Notes: a model not told the origin generated them from the letters alone. Shown: positions 1-8,985, counted from the stretch's first letter. The stretch is 64,000 nucleotides of DNA from Pseudomonas bijieensis (GCF_013347965.1 NZ_CP048810.1:2790001-2854000); one strand, 5' to 3'. A program made the numbers and translations.

Positions 1-337
1 GCAACTGGCGCAGGGTGATAGATTGCTTGCCGGCGGCGGCAAATTCCGGCCAATAGCGGGCAACCGGGGCATCCAGTTGCAGCTTGCCTTCGGCTACCAG
101 TTGCAAGGCAGTGACGGCGGTAAATGTCTTGGTGCAGGAAAACAGATTGGCGATGGTGTCGCTGTGCCAGGCTTCGCTGCCATCCTTATCGGCGGTACCG
201 GCCCACAGATCGACGACAGTCCGGCCACCCACTTGAATGCACAACGCGGCGCCACGCTCCTGGGGATCATCGAACAGCGCCGCGAAGGCTTCACGCACCG
301 CCTCGAACTGAAGTTCATAATGGCCTTGAATCTGCAC
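1..337 (-). CDS. Serine hydrolase, class C beta-lactamase/esterase-like (partial, C-terminus outside window)
   Basis: Minus-strand reading frame that begins with GTG at 337 and runs off the left edge, giving about 112 N-terminal residues. The start is preceded by AAAGGAG at suitable spacing. The motif S67-C-T-K70 followed by T-F-T-A-V fits the SxxK nucleophile/base motif of the penicillin-binding-protein/class C beta-lactamase superfamily, which includes EstB-like esterases. The conserved tyrosine motif and KTG-like box would lie beyond the window, so substrate cannot be judged. It lies downstream of dinG on the same strand with about 125 bases between them. Confidence 0.75.
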   Translation of the reverse strand, partial: MQIQGHYELQFEAVREAFAALFDDPQERGAALCIQVGGRTVVDLWAGTADKDGSEAWHSDTIANLFSCTKTFTAVTALQLVAEGKLQLDAPVARYWPEFAAAGKQSITLRQL

Positions 338-463
338 CCGCAACTCCTTTGAAACAAACACTTTTTAAAGTGCTGGCATTGTTTCAGCCATTCAGGCTTT
401 TGGGAACCGCCGCAAGACGGCTGACCGGACTGACACAGCCCCCGTCAAGCAAATCACCAGAAT

Positions 464-2608
464 CTAGGAAATCTCCCGCCGAAACGGTGGCAGCGCATTG
501 AGGATCGCCTTGCCGTAGCGCTGGGTTACCAGCCTGCGGTCAAGCAAGGTGATGGTGCCGCGGTCCTCTTCGGTACGCAGCAAGCGGCCACAGGCCTGGA
601 CCAGTTTCAGCGATGCGTCCGGCACGGAGATTTCCATGAACGGGTTGCCGCCACGGGCTTCGATCCACTCGGCCAGCGCGGCTTCCACCGGATCGTCAGG
701 GACGGAGAACGGGATCTTGGCGATCACCACGTGCTCGCAATAGGCACCGGGCAAATCCACGCCTTCGGCAAAACTCGCCAGGCCGAAGAGCACGCTGGAG
801 TCCCCGCCGTCGACCCGCGCCTTGTGCTTGTTCAGGGTTTCCTGCTTCGACAGGTTGCCCTGGATGAACACCTGTTTGCGCCAGTCACGGTCAAGCCCAT
901 CGAACACGTCCTGCATCTGTTTACGCGAGGAAAACAACACCAGGGTGCCCCGCGAGCCTTCCACCAATTCCGGCAAGTCACGAATGATCGCCGCAGTGTG
1001 GGCGGCGGCATCCCGTGGGTCGGCCTTGAGGTCTGGCACCCGCAACACGCCGGCATCGGCGTGATGGAAGGGGCTCGGAACCACCGCGGTCACGGCTTTC
1101 TTCGGCAGGCCGGCGCGCATGCGGAAACGGTCGAACGTGCCCAGGGCGGTCAGCGTGGCGGATGTCACCAACGCGCCGTAGGCCACGTTCCACAGATTGC
1201 GACGCAGCATTTCCGCCGCCAGGATCGGGCTGGCATTGACCTCGATGTCGAACAGCGAACCGCTCTCGGCCAGGGTCAGCCACCGCGCCATCGGCGGGTT
1301 GTCCTCCGGGTCTTCGGCGGTGAAGGCCGTCCACAGTTCCCAGTTGCCCTGGGAGCGGGACAACAGGCTGCCAAATAGCGGGTACCATTCCTCGGCCTGG
1401 TTGCTGGCGATGCCGATGTTGACCTCGCCATCCATGCCTTCCTTGAGCAGGTCGGTCAGGCGGGTGAACAGATCGGTCAGGCGGGCGAAGCCTTTCTTGA
1501 GCTCGATGCCCATTTCGCGCATGTGTTCAGGAATCACCCCGCCGACGAAGCGATGGCGTGGCCGCTCGCGGCCCTCGACGTCTTCGCCGGGCTTGAAGTC
1601 GGCCACTTGCTCGCAGGCGGTGAACATGAACTGCTGGTTCGTCTTGATTTCCCGCGCCAGCTCCGGCACTTGCTCGATGAACTTGCCCAGGTCACCCGGC
1701 AATGGATGCTGGGCCAGCAGTTTGGTGAGGTTCTTGGCGGTGGTTTCCAGCCAGTCGGCGGTGGAGCGTAGCCGGGTGTAATGGGCGAAATGGCCGATGG
1801 CCTTGTCCGGCAGGTGATGGCCTTCGTCGAATACGTAGATCGTGTCGCGCGGGTCCGGCAGCACCGCGCCACCGCCCAGGGCCAGGTCGGCCAGGACCAT
1901 GTCGTGGTTGGTGACGATGACGTCGACCTTGCCCATGCCTTCGCGGGCCTTGTAGAAGGCGCACTGGCCGAAGTTCGGGCAATGGCGGTTGGTGCATTGG
2001 CTATGGTCAGTGGTCAGGCGCGACCAGTCGGCGTCTTCCAGGGCCGTGGACCAGCTGTCGCGGTCGCCGTCCCACTTATTGCCGGCCAGTTTCTCGATCA
2101 TGCTGGTAAACAGCTTCTGGCTGGCCTCATCGACTTCGATCTTGAAGCCTTCTTCTTCGAACAGCTGGGCCGTGGCGGTCTGCGCCTGGCCTTCCTGGAG
2201 CAGCATGTCGAGCTTGGACAGGCACATGTAGCGCCCACGGCCCTTGGCCAGCGCGAACGTGAAGTTCAGGCCGCTATTGCGCATCAGGTCGGGCAGGTCC
2301 TTGTAGACGATCTGCTCCTGCAGGGCGACGGTCGCGGTGGCAATCACCAGGCGCTTGCCGGCGGCCTTGGCGGTGGGGATCGCCGCAAGGCTATAGGCCA
2401 CGGTCTTGCCGGTACCGGTGCCGGCCTCCACCGCCACGACGGCGGGCTCGCCACTGCGCCGGCCTTCGTCATCGGTGTCGATGTCACCCAGGACTTTTGC
2501 CACTTCGGCAATCATCAGGCGCTGGCCATATCGCGGCTTGAGGCTCTTGGCTTCGAGAAAACGCGAATAGGCGCCCTGGATCGTGGTTTTGAGTTCGGTG
2601 CTGATCAT
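464..2608 (-). CDS. dinG: ATP-dependent DNA helicase DinG
   Basis: 714-residue XPD/Rad3-like superfamily 2 helicase, the usual length for DinG. Walker A is EAGTGTGKT at residues 61-69; a DEGH box lies in VFDEGHHLP. Cysteines near residue 129 (YMCLSK) and in the segment CTNRHCPNFGQC match the four ligands of the 4Fe-4S cluster in DinG. C-terminal helicase motifs include CGRLLRTEEDRG. Known role: 5'-3' unwinding of DNA and R-loops at stalled forks. The ATG at 2608 is 22 bases from a candidate LexA box (2631-2646), consistent with SOS control. The first ATG of the frame was chosen. Confidence 0.95.
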   Translation of the reverse strand: MISTELKTTIQGAYSRFLEAKSLKPRYGQRLMIAEVAKVLGDIDTDDEGRRSGEPAVVAVEAGTGTGKTVAYSLAAIPTAKAAGKRLVIATATVALQEQIVYKDLPDLMRNSGLNFTFALAKGRGRYMCLSKLDMLLQEGQAQTATAQLFEEEGFKIEVDEASQKLFTSMIEKLAGNKWDGDRDSWSTALEDADWSRLTTDHSQCTNRHCPNFGQCAFYKAREGMGKVDVIVTNHDMVLADLALGGGAVLPDPRDTIYVFDEGHHLPDKAIGHFAHYTRLRSTADWLETTAKNLTKLLAQHPLPGDLGKFIEQVPELAREIKTNQQFMFTACEQVADFKPGEDVEGRERPRHRFVGGVIPEHMREMGIELKKGFARLTDLFTRLTDLLKEGMDGEVNIGIASNQAEEWYPLFGSLLSRSQGNWELWTAFTAEDPEDNPPMARWLTLAESGSLFDIEVNASPILAAEMLRRNLWNVAYGALVTSATLTALGTFDRFRMRAGLPKKAVTAVVPSPFHHADAGVLRVPDLKADPRDAAAHTAAIIRDLPELVEGSRGTLVLFSSRKQMQDVFDGLDRDWRKQVFIQGNLSKQETLNKHKARVDGGDSSVLFGLASFAEGVDLPGAYCEHVVIAKIPFSVPDDPVEAALAEWIEARGGNPFMEISVPDASLKLVQACGRLLRTEEDRGTITLLDRRLVTQRYGKAILNALPPFRREIS

Positions 2609-2630
2609 GAATGGTCGGGCGCTAAAAACG

Positions 2631-2646
2631 CTGGATAAATTTTCAG
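2631..2646 (-). promoter_or_regulatory. Candidate LexA box upstream of dinG
   Basis: CTGGATAAATTTTCAG fits the CTG-N10-CAG architecture with an AT-rich centre. It is centred about 30 bases upstream of the dinG start. The fourth base departs from the usual T, so this is weaker than the boxes before recA and dinB in this window. Confidence 0.55.
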
Positions 2647-2707
2647 TGGTTCGGATCGGCGGCTATCATACCCCGCTAATGAATCCTGCGCAGAACGGAG
2701 TAACCCA

Positions 2708-3172
2708 ATGACACCCTTTGCCCTTGTCTACACCCTGCATTTGCTGGCGGCCCTGGTTTGGGTCGGCGGCATGTTCTTCGCCTGGATGATCCTGCGCCCC
2801 GCCGCAATGACGGCACTTGAGGGCCCTGCCCGGCTCAAATTGTGGGTAGAAGTGTTTCAACGTTTTTTCGTCTGGGTCTGGGTGGCGGTGGTGCTTTTGC
2901 CGATCAGCGGTGTAGGCCTGATCCACGTGCGCTTCGCCGGCTTCGAAACCGCGCCGCGTTATGTGCAGATCATGATGGGCCTGTATGTGGTGATGGCGGC
3001 GCTGTTTATCCGCATCCAGGGCCTGCAACTGCCTTCGTTGCGTAACGCTGTGACTGCGCAGGATTGGCCGACGGGTGCGGCGGTGCTGGGGAGAATTCGC
3101 AAACTGGTGGGGATCAATTTGCTGATCGGGCTGCTGGTGGTGGCGATTGGCGCGGCGCGGCCGATGTTCTGA
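2708..3172 (+). CDS. CopD-like/DUF2269-type integral membrane protein
   Basis: 154-residue protein with about four hydrophobic segments (near residues 5-30, 50-75, 82-105, 130-150). The N-terminus YTLHLLAALVWVGGMFFAW contains the conserved His and the WVGG pattern of the CopD superfamily of small membrane proteins. The start ATG has CGGAGTAACCCA in front of it. It is divergent from dinG, sharing a 99-base intergenic region. Whether it handles copper or haem cannot be said from sequence. A REP pair follows. Confidence 0.75.
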   Translation: MTPFALVYTLHLLAALVWVGGMFFAWMILRPAAMTALEGPARLKLWVEVFQRFFVWVWVAVVLLPISGVGLIHVRFAGFETAPRYVQIMMGLYVVMAALFIRIQGLQLPSLRNAVTAQDWPTGAAVLGRIRKLVGINLLIGLLVVAIGAARPMF

Positions 3173-3190
3173 AAATATTGCACCTAACCC

Positions 3191-3279
3191 TGTGGGAGCG
3201 AGCTTGCTCGCGATGGCGGCACATCAGGCAATACTTGATCGACTGACCCAATGCCATCGCGAGCAGGCTCGCTCCCACA
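3191..3279. repeat. REP inverted pair (REPIN-like)
   Basis: Two copies of the palindromic unit TGTGGGAGCGAGCTTGCTCG in opposite orientation separated by about 35 bases, between convergent CDSs. Same family as the copies near 7964, 25471, 31559, 37571, 41291, 44071 and 59258. Confidence 0.85.
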
Positions 3280-3298
3280 AGTCGGGATCAGATTTTCT

Positions 3299-4057
3299 TC
3301 AGAACCGCTGCACCGTCACCGCCCCCGCCGCGCCGGCAGGCCCCGGCTGGCCATCGGCACCCGGACGGCCGCTCTTGCCGCCGTCAGCGGTATAGACCAG
3401 ACAACCCTTGGCCTTGCCACCGACACCGGGTTTGCCGCCGTGCCCAGCCGCGCCACCGGCGCCGCCGTCCACCGTCACCTTGATCTGCTCGGCAGGATAG
3501 GCCCGGGGCAGCTCAAGGCGTACCAGTGCACCGGCCGCACCGGGCTGGCCATCGCTGCCGTTGCTGCCGTCGGCCCCGCGACCGGCCGACCCCCAGGTGC
3601 AACCTGGCGCCTGGCCATTGGCGCCGTCCAGGCCGACGAAACCCGGCGCACCGGTGCCACCACGGGCATCCACCGACAACAGCGGCGCATTCAAGGCATT
3701 GAAGCGCAGGTTCAGATCCCGCCCCGGCCGCGCCGCCTTGGTGTAGGTACCCGGTGCGCCGCGTGAAGTGATCTGGCTGCCCTCGGCCAACTCAGCCTGG
3801 GCCACTTTCATTTCCAATACCTGCTGCGCCGGCACGATGGCGATCCGTGCTTCACGTCCCAGGTGCAATTGGTCGATGGTCAGTTCCGTGACATTGGAAG
3901 GCACCAGCAGCGTGCCGTAGTCGGCCACGTCCAGCCGCTCCAGGGTCAGGGTACTGGTGGTGTTGGGCAGACGCATCAACGAATGGCTTTCGACCTGGAC
4001 CACTTGGGCCGAAGCCCATGGGCATACGAGTGCGGCGAGCAGACACAATTTACGCAT
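3299..4057 (-). CDS. Secreted collagen-like Gly-rich repeat protein
   Basis: 252 residues starting MRKLCLLAALVCPWASAQ, a clear Sec signal peptide with likely cleavage after ASA. The first half (about 20-125) is a non-repetitive, Leu/Thr-rich beta-type region; from about residue 120 on it becomes Gly-rich with collagen-like G-x-x runs (GTGAPGFVGLDGANGQ, GADGSNGSDGQPGAAG, GKPGVGGKAKG, GADGQPGPAGAAG). Two cysteines in the repeat region could form a disulfide. The ATG at 4057 was preferred over an upstream in-frame ATG because the signal peptide begins there and AGAGG precedes it. It overlaps the end of the DUF1145 gene by 8 bases, suggesting coupling. No enzymatic domain is recognised; probably an extracytoplasmic structural or adhesive protein. 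Confidence 0.75.
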   Translation of the reverse strand: MRKLCLLAALVCPWASAQVVQVESHSLMRLPNTTSTLTLERLDVADYGTLLVPSNVTELTIDQLHLGREARIAIVPAQQVLEMKVAQAELAEGSQITSRGAPGTYTKAARPGRDLNLRFNALNAPLLSVDARGGTGAPGFVGLDGANGQAPGCTWGSAGRGADGSNGSDGQPGAAGALVRLELPRAYPAEQIKVTVDGGAGGAAGHGGKPGVGGKAKGCLVYTADGGKSGRPGADGQPGPAGAAGAVTVQRF

Positions 4058-4323
4058 GGGAAGCCTCTGGCGCGGTCGGGAGGGTTTGCAGATGGAAGAT
4101 GCCGAACAGCAGCACTCTGAGGCGATCGCGGCCAGGCGCGGGACGGCCACGAAAACTGGCCCTGAACACCAGCAGTTCCAATAGATGGAGCGCCAGTAAA
4201 AACGCTGCGGCGAAATTGACCAGCAGATGCAACGGATGGACGAACGGCACAATCAGGTTGACCAGCACCACCAGCCAGAACAGTAGGGTCAGTAAACGCC
4301 CCAGCCCCCAAAAACACCTTCAT
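4050..4323 (-). pseudogene. DUF1145 family membrane protein, frameshifted near its start
   Basis: The body (from about 4305 to 4050) reads FWGLGRLLTLLFWLVVLVNL and on into two hydrophobic helices, ending GIFHLQTLPTAPEASHA, as in DUF1145 proteins of Pseudomonas. The natural start ATG-AAG-GTG at 4323 with a G-rich ribosome site is one base out of frame: the run of five A on the plus strand at 4310-4314 would have to be four to read MKVFWGLGRLL. Inside the present frame there is no good start before the internal GTG at 4271. Either a true frameshift or a base-call error; three more such cases occur in the window. The stop overlaps the start of the collagen-like gene. Confidence 0.7.
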
Positions 4324-4468
4324 ATGCCCCCCCGATGAGTATTATTCTTTGGCCGCACAGTAACGGCTTGCGCGCAGGATAAGCCAGAGGGCAAGGCAAA
4401 TTTAATTTACCGCCGACCAGCGACCGCCGAACCGCCCTCCTCGCGATCCGACGGCTCTGGCTCAGGGC

Positions 4469-5195
4469 TCAACGCTGGATATGCAGCTCGACCCGACGGT
4501 TCTGTGCCCGCCCTTCGTCGGTTTCATTGTCAGCCACCGGCTCGCTTTCGCCCTTGCCTTCACTGGTGAGTTTGTCGGGAGCCAGCCCCTGGGTCAGCAA
4601 ATACTCGACGACGCTGCTGGCCCGACGTTCGGACAGCCCCCTGGTTATAGGCATCAGTGCCGACACTGTCGGTGTGCCCCACCACCCGGATGCTGGCGAC
4701 ATTGGCATGGCTGAGTTTGCCCATCAGCCCATCGAGTTGGCTTCGGGCTTCTGCGGTGAGATCGGATTTGTCGAAATCGAACAGCACCTTGCCGGCATCG
4801 TTAAGGGTGATGACTTCGGTGGCCGGTGCTTCAGGCTCGACCGGCGGGGCGCTGGCCGGGTATTGCGGCAGCGGGCAGCCGTGATGCTCGACGGGAGTAT
4901 TGGCCGGCGTATCGGGGCAACGGTCGCGGCGGTCGAACACCCCGTCGTTGTCTTCATCGCCATCTTGGGCGTAGCAGATCAAACCACCGCCCAGCAGCCC
5001 CAACGCGGCGCCACCGGCGGCCCAGCCGCTGCTTTCGATGGCCCCCAATCCGCCACCGACCAAGCCGCCGATCAGGCTACAGATCGGCCAGGTGCGTTGA
5101 TTGAGGGGGGCGCTGCCATCGCTGTGCGTGGCACAACCGGACAACACGCTGCTGGCCAGCAGCACCGGTAAGACGGCCTTGATAAGAACGTTCAT
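4469..5195 (-). pseudogene. OmpA-family peptidoglycan-binding lipoprotein, frameshifted
   Basis: Begins MNVLIKAVLPVLL with lipobox LSGC21, then a glycine-zipper-like segment, a calcium-type DGDEDNDGVFDRRDRCPDTP repeat, and the OmpA C-terminal domain up to VVGHTDSVGTDAYNQ. After that the frame breaks: a run of five C at 4637-4641 (plus strand) must be four to continue into GLSERRASSVVEYLLTQG and on to the RAQNRRVELHI end that is open in the next frame down to 4469. Intact, it would be about 241 residues. A full paralogue lies directly upstream on the same strand (5286-5981), so this is a tandem pair. Known role of the domain: non-covalent attachment of the outer membrane to peptidoglycan. Confidence 0.8.
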
Positions 5196-5285
5196 GGTGA
5201 AGGCTCCTGTGTCACCGGCCCATACCGGTCACACAGGAGTAAAGACTGTCATCCGCCACTCTACAAGCCGCGGATGGCAAGGGTT

Positions 5286-5981
5286 TTAGCGATTTATCCG
5301 GATTTCCGTGCGACGGTTCTGGGCGCGTCCGTCGGCGGTCTTGTTGTCGGCCACTGGCTGGCTTTCCCCGGCACCACTCACCGAGACGAAACTGGCGCGA
5401 GGCACGCCTTGATCGACCAGGTAGTTCACCACCGAATTGGCCCGTTTCTCTGACAGGCGTTGGTTATAGGCATCGCTGCCGACGCTGTCGGTATGGCCGG
5501 TGACGCGCAATTGCGCGGTGGACGTTTCCTGTTTCAACCGGGTGGCGACTGTGCTCAGGACCTCTTTGTCGCCCGGGGTCAACGTGGCTTTGTTGAATTC
5601 AAAGTGCACATCGCGGATCACGATGGTTTCTTCCTTGACCACTGCGGGTTCTTCAACCACCGGCGCTGGAGCGGGCGGTGGGCAACCGTCGGCATCGACC
5701 TGCACGCCCTTCGGTGTACCCGGGCACTTGTCGCGGCTGTCCGGCACGCCATCGCCGTCTTCGTCGCCGTCGCCATGGGCCCAGCACCAGCCCGCCGCAA
5801 CGGTGCCGGCCACCAGCGCTCCCGGGCCGATCCAGGAACTGCTTTCGATGGCGCCCAGTCCCGCGCCGACAACACCACCAGTGGCCGCACAGATCGGCCA
5901 GTCGGTTTTCTGCAAACCTGCGCAACCAGTCAACACACTGGTTAGCAGAACCAGGGGTAACGCTGTCCGAACTATGCTCAT
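5286..5981 (-). CDS. OmpA-family lipoprotein
   Basis: 231 residues: signal peptide with lipobox LTGC20, a Gly/Ala-rich glycine-zipper-like region (about 30-65), an Asp-rich TSP3-like repeat HGDGDEDGDGVPDSRDKCPG, a short Pro-rich linker, and a complete OmpA domain from about residue 120 (FEFNKATL, VTGHTDSVGSDAYNQRLSEKRA, GAGESQPVADN, GRAQNRRTEIRI). All these features recur in the broken paralogue 90 bases downstream. Predicted outer-membrane lipoprotein holding the envelope to peptidoglycan. The ATG follows an AAGGAG-like ribosome site. Confidence 0.88.
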   Translation of the reverse strand: MSIVRTALPLVLLTSVLTGCAGLQKTDWPICAATGGVVGAGLGAIESSSWIGPGALVAGTVAAGWCWAHGDGDEDGDGVPDSRDKCPGTPKGVQVDADGCPPPAPAPVVEEPAVVKEETIVIRDVHFEFNKATLTPGDKEVLSTVATRLKQETSTAQLRVTGHTDSVGSDAYNQRLSEKRANSVVNYLVDQGVPRASFVSVSGAGESQPVADNKTADGRAQNRRTEIRINR

Positions 5982-6173
5982 TGGGTTTTCTCCTTGAGGG
6001 ATCGGCTCTGCGCCGATTCAGGGGAGTAAAGACCCGTCTGCGGATCTGCGCCAGCCTGAGCAATCGCGGGTTTTCGCCCCGTGTTTGCGACGTTTGCGCC
6101 CATTCAGGGACAAACCGCTCTAGGCCAGGATGTCCGGGCAGGCTATCGTGACGCTTCTGACTGAGGAACTTCG

Positions 6174-6671
6174 ATGACCGTTGCCATTTCTTCGCGTACG
6201 CCCCAGCAAGCCCTGGCGGCCGTGCTTGACCGTTATGCCCCGCAAAAACTGCTGTTGATCGGTGCCAGTGGCTTTCCCGCACTCGAAGCGTTCCAGCAGG
6301 CCCACCCCGACACCGAAGTGGTCCATGCCGGCCCAGGCGCGCTGCCGGCGGACGTGGCGGCGCGGCGTTTTGACCTGGCCCTGGCGCTCGATTGCCTGGA
6401 GCATTTGCCCAAGCGCGACGGTCTGAACCTGTTGGGCGGCATCCGCAATCTCAACGCCAGCCGTATCGCCGTGCTGGCAGACCTCAACGCCTGCGGCTGG
6501 CAAGAGACGGACTTTTTTTCCCTGGCCCTGCAAGCCAGCGAGCGATTCCAGCGCGAAGAGCAGGTGCTGACCCTGTTTACCTATGATCTGCTTGAATACA
6601 AGCAAGTCCCCGACTGGCTCAACTCGCGCTTTTGGGCCAACCCGGAAAACTTTGGAAAATATTGGTGGTAG
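6174..6671 (+). CDS. DUF6231-like protein, methyltransferase-resembling
   Basis: 165 residues; [13 protein letters not shown] and [15 protein letters not shown] resemble the nucleotide-binding loop and the acidic post-II motif of SAM-dependent methyltransferases, but the classical GxGxG is reduced, so activity is uncertain. The ATG has TGAGGAACTTCG in front. It is followed after two bases by the YchJ-like gene, so the two are probably co-transcribed. Conserved in Pseudomonas next to YchJ as far as I recall; function unknown. Confidence 0.7.
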   Translation: MTVAISSRTPQQALAAVLDRYAPQKLLLIGASGFPALEAFQQAHPDTEVVHAGPGALPADVAARRFDLALALDCLEHLPKRDGLNLLGGIRNLNASRIAVLADLNACGWQETDFFSLALQASERFQREEQVLTLFTYDLLEYKQVPDWLNSRFWANPENFGKYWW

Positions 6672-6673
6672 CC

Positions 6674-7162
6674 GTGAACACAAGCCCGCACACACCCATT
6701 TGCCCCTGCGGCAGTGGCAACACACTGGACGCCTGCTGCGGCCATTACCACGACGGTCACCCGGCGCCTTGCGCCGAAGCCTTGATGCGCTCGCGCTACA
6801 GCGCCTACGTGCTGGGCCTGGTGGATTATCTGGTCGCCACCACCCTGCCCGCCCAGCAGCAAGGGCTCGATCGCCAGTCGATCAGCGAGTGGAGCGCCAA
6901 CAGCACCTGGTTGGGACTGGAGGTGGAAAGCAGCGAAGTGTTCGGCGGGCAACCGGAGCACGCCTTTGTCACGTTCACGGCGCGCTGGCACGACGGCCAG
7001 GGGGAGCACAGCCACCGTGAACAATCTTCGTTCGTACAGAACAACGGGCGCTGGTACTTCATCGACCCGACCGTGCCAGTCAAGACTGGCCGCAACGACA
7101 ACTGCCCGTGCGGCAGCGGGCACAAATTCAAGAAGTGCTGCGCCGGCTACTTCAATCGCTGA
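6674..7162 (+). CDS. YchJ family SEC-C protein
   Basis: 162 residues with a SEC-C zinc-binding motif at each end: [17 protein letters not shown] near the N-terminus and [18 protein letters not shown] at the C-terminus, flanking an NTF2-like domain ([19 protein letters not shown] ... NGRWYFIDP). This is the standard YchJ layout (UPF0225). GTG at 6674, just after the preceding stop, is the most likely start; an in-frame upstream TTG is possible. Biochemical role unknown. Confidence 0.85.
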   Translation: MNTSPHTPICPCGSGNTLDACCGHYHDGHPAPCAEALMRSRYSAYVLGLVDYLVATTLPAQQQGLDRQSISEWSANSTWLGLEVESSEVFGGQPEHAFVTFTARWHDGQGEHSHREQSSFVQNNGRWYFIDPTVPVKTGRNDNCPCGSGHKFKKCCAGYFNR

Positions 7163-7233
7163 CTTTTCGGAAACGTCCGACGCTCGTCCATCGGCCCATA
7201 GGGCTAGACTGGGGATAAACCAGAGGCACGGAC

Positions 7234-7719
7234 ATGACCCCACCATCACTCTTGCTGCGCATCACCTGCCTGCTGCTATTCGTCGGGCTCGGCGGCTGCG
7301 CGTCCTGGTGGGGTGAAGAAGCCCCTGAGCCACAAGTGCATCTGGTCAAGGTCGAGGTGGTGCGGGCCCGGCTGCTGGAACAGAAGTTCATGCTGCACTT
7401 TCGCGTCGACAACCCGGGCGACAGCGACCTGACCGTTCGCGGCCTGACGTATCGCATCCACCTGGGCGACCTGTTGCTGACCGAAGGTGAGCATGAACAC
7501 TGGTTCACCGTACGCCCCAGACACAGTGCCTACTTCAAGGTGCCGATCCGCACCAACCTGTGGCCGCAGGTGCGGGATGTGGTGAAGTTGCTGGAGAAAC
7601 CCCGGGAACAGATCCCCTATCGTCTGGAAGGTGAGCTGGAAACCGGATTATTCATCGCCCACTACGTGCACCTTGAGCGCAATGGCGTGATAATCGCCGC
7701 CGATTTTATTGCGGAGTAA
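7234..7719 (+). CDS. LEA type 2 (LEA14-like) lipoprotein
   Basis: 161 residues. Signal peptide with lipobox LGGC22, followed by a single LEA_2/WHy-type beta domain ([42 protein letters not shown]). These domains in plants and bacteria are linked to desiccation or stress, but the bacterial role is not defined. Five bases separate its stop from the next small SEC-C gene, so the pair is likely an operon. Confidence 0.82.
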   Translation: MTPPSLLLRITCLLLFVGLGGCASWWGEEAPEPQVHLVKVEVVRARLLEQKFMLHFRVDNPGDSDLTVRGLTYRIHLGDLLLTEGEHEHWFTVRPRHSAYFKVPIRTNLWPQVRDVVKLLEKPREQIPYRLEGELETGLFIAHYVHLERNGVIIAADFIAE

Positions 7720-7724
7720 CCCCG

Positions 7725-7928
7725 ATGACCCAGCAACCCCATGTCCACGGCCCTGATTGCAACCACGATCACGACCATCATCACGATCATGACCACGGCC
7801 ACGTCCACGGCCCGAACTGCGGCCACGCCCACCAGGAACCGGTACGCAACGCCCTGAAGGATGTCGGCCGCAACGACCCTTGCCCATGCGGTAATGGCAA
7901 GAAATTCAAGAAGTGCCACGGGGCTTGA
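7725..7928 (+). CDS. Small His-rich SEC-C motif protein
   Basis: 67 residues. The N-terminal half is almost entirely His/Asp/Gly with two CxH-type elements ([19 protein letters not shown]), and the C-terminus is one SEC-C zinc motif, [18 protein letters not shown]. The composition strongly suggests metal (zinc or nickel) binding. It directly follows the LEA-like lipoprotein gene. Function unknown; a metal store or chaperone is an inference. Confidence 0.8.
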   Translation: MTQQPHVHGPDCNHDHDHHHDHDHGHVHGPNCGHAHQEPVRNALKDVGRNDPCPCGNGKKFKKCHGA

Positions 7929-7963
7929 AGGTTCGGGCGCAGATAATCTTCGCCTGTTGAATC

Positions 7964-8197
7964 GCTATCGCGAGCAGGCTCGCTCCCACAGGGGGTCTGC
8001 GACGCTCGTAAGGCCGGGGCTCACCACCGACTTCTGTGGGAGCGGGCTTGCTCGCGAATGCGGCGGGTCAGTTGGCATTGATTAACCTGACACACCCTCT
8101 TCGCGAGCAAGCCCGCTCCCACAAGGGCATTGCGGTGAAGCGATATTCCATGATCAGTGCAGAATCCAGTGTGGGAGCGAGCCTGCTCGCGATGAGG
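7964..8197. repeat. Cluster of four REP elements
   Basis: Four units at about 7964-7990, 8035-8065, 8100-8123 and 8171-8197, alternating in orientation, with cores GCGAGCAGGCTCGCTCCCAC and GTGGGAGCGGGCTTGCTCGC. They fill the 290-base space between the SEC-C gene and the convergent cysteine-hydrolase gene. No other feature is seen in this gap. Confidence 0.85.
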
Positions 8198-8220
8198 CCG
8201 GCACTTTCAATGCCTGTCTA

Positions 8221-8778
8221 TCAGACTGCCTCAAGAACCCGCTTCACACTGACCACCGTCGCATACTCGCCATGCAAGTTGCCCAGGGACATGGCGTGCA
8301 CCTCGCCAGCCGAACGGGCATTGCCGAAATAGTCGGTCTTGTCGAAGGTAAAGCAGGCATCCTCGACCACCCACGTGTCGAACCCCAGATTACCGGCCGT
8401 ACGCGCCGTGGACTCCACCGAGTTGTGCGTCGCCACGCCGACGATCACCAGTTGCCCGATGCCTGCCCTGCGCAGGTCTTCTTCCAGGGGCGTGCCACTG
8501 AACGCATCCGGCACCTGTTTTTGAATCAACCACTCCCCGGCCATCGGCTCGAACCGTGGCTGGACCTCCACGCCCGACTGTCCCGGCCAGAACACCGAAT
8601 CCGGCGAGCGGGACAAGTGGTGGACATGAATCACCGGTCGAACCGTGTGCCGCCAGAAAGCCAGAAGCTCCAGCATCCGCAGTTCTGCCTCGGGGTTGTT
8701 GCGAGGGCCGAGCCTGGGGTGAAGAATGCCTTTTTGTTGATCGATGAGGATCAGCGCTGCGTTGATCTGTAGCTCCAT
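8221..8778 (-). CDS. Isochorismatase-family hydrolase
   Basis: 185 residues with the isochorismatase/nicotinamidase fold: LILIDQQKGILHP holds the catalytic Asp, and the segment IVGVATHNSVESTARTAGNLGFD corresponds to the nucleophile loop. In active members this loop reads GV.T..CV..TA; here the Cys position is Ser, so the chemistry may differ. Start taken at ATG 8778 because AGAGGAAATCGGC precedes it; an in-frame ATG at 8802 is the alternative. The reading frame stays open far upstream antisense to quiP, but that part is not coding. Substrate unknown. Confidence 0.8.
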   Translation of the reverse strand: MELQINAALILIDQQKGILHPRLGPRNNPEAELRMLELLAFWRHTVRPVIHVHHLSRSPDSVFWPGQSGVEVQPRFEPMAGEWLIQKQVPDAFSGTPLEEDLRRAGIGQLVIVGVATHNSVESTARTAGNLGFDTWVVEDACFTFDKTDYFGNARSAGEVHAMSLGNLHGEYATVVSVKRVLEAV

Positions 8779-8985
8779 GCCGATTTCCTCTTGCTCAGTC
8801 ATTGAATTTCCACACTTGGGCATCACCTCTTCCTGACAGGTAAGCCCTCGAGCGAAAGAGCTTACCCGAGCCCTGGGTTTTGTCGCCAAATCAACAAATA
8901 ACCCTCGCCCCCGCTTGCGCGGCCCCCTCCTGCTCACTAACGTAGCGCCTTTATTGCCGCCACCCCCTCCCGCAGGAGCTTTGCC

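Noticed and set aside
7964..8197. CRISPR-like array
   Set aside because: The repeats alternate in orientation, have internal palindromes and irregular spacers; they are REP elements and no cas genes are present.
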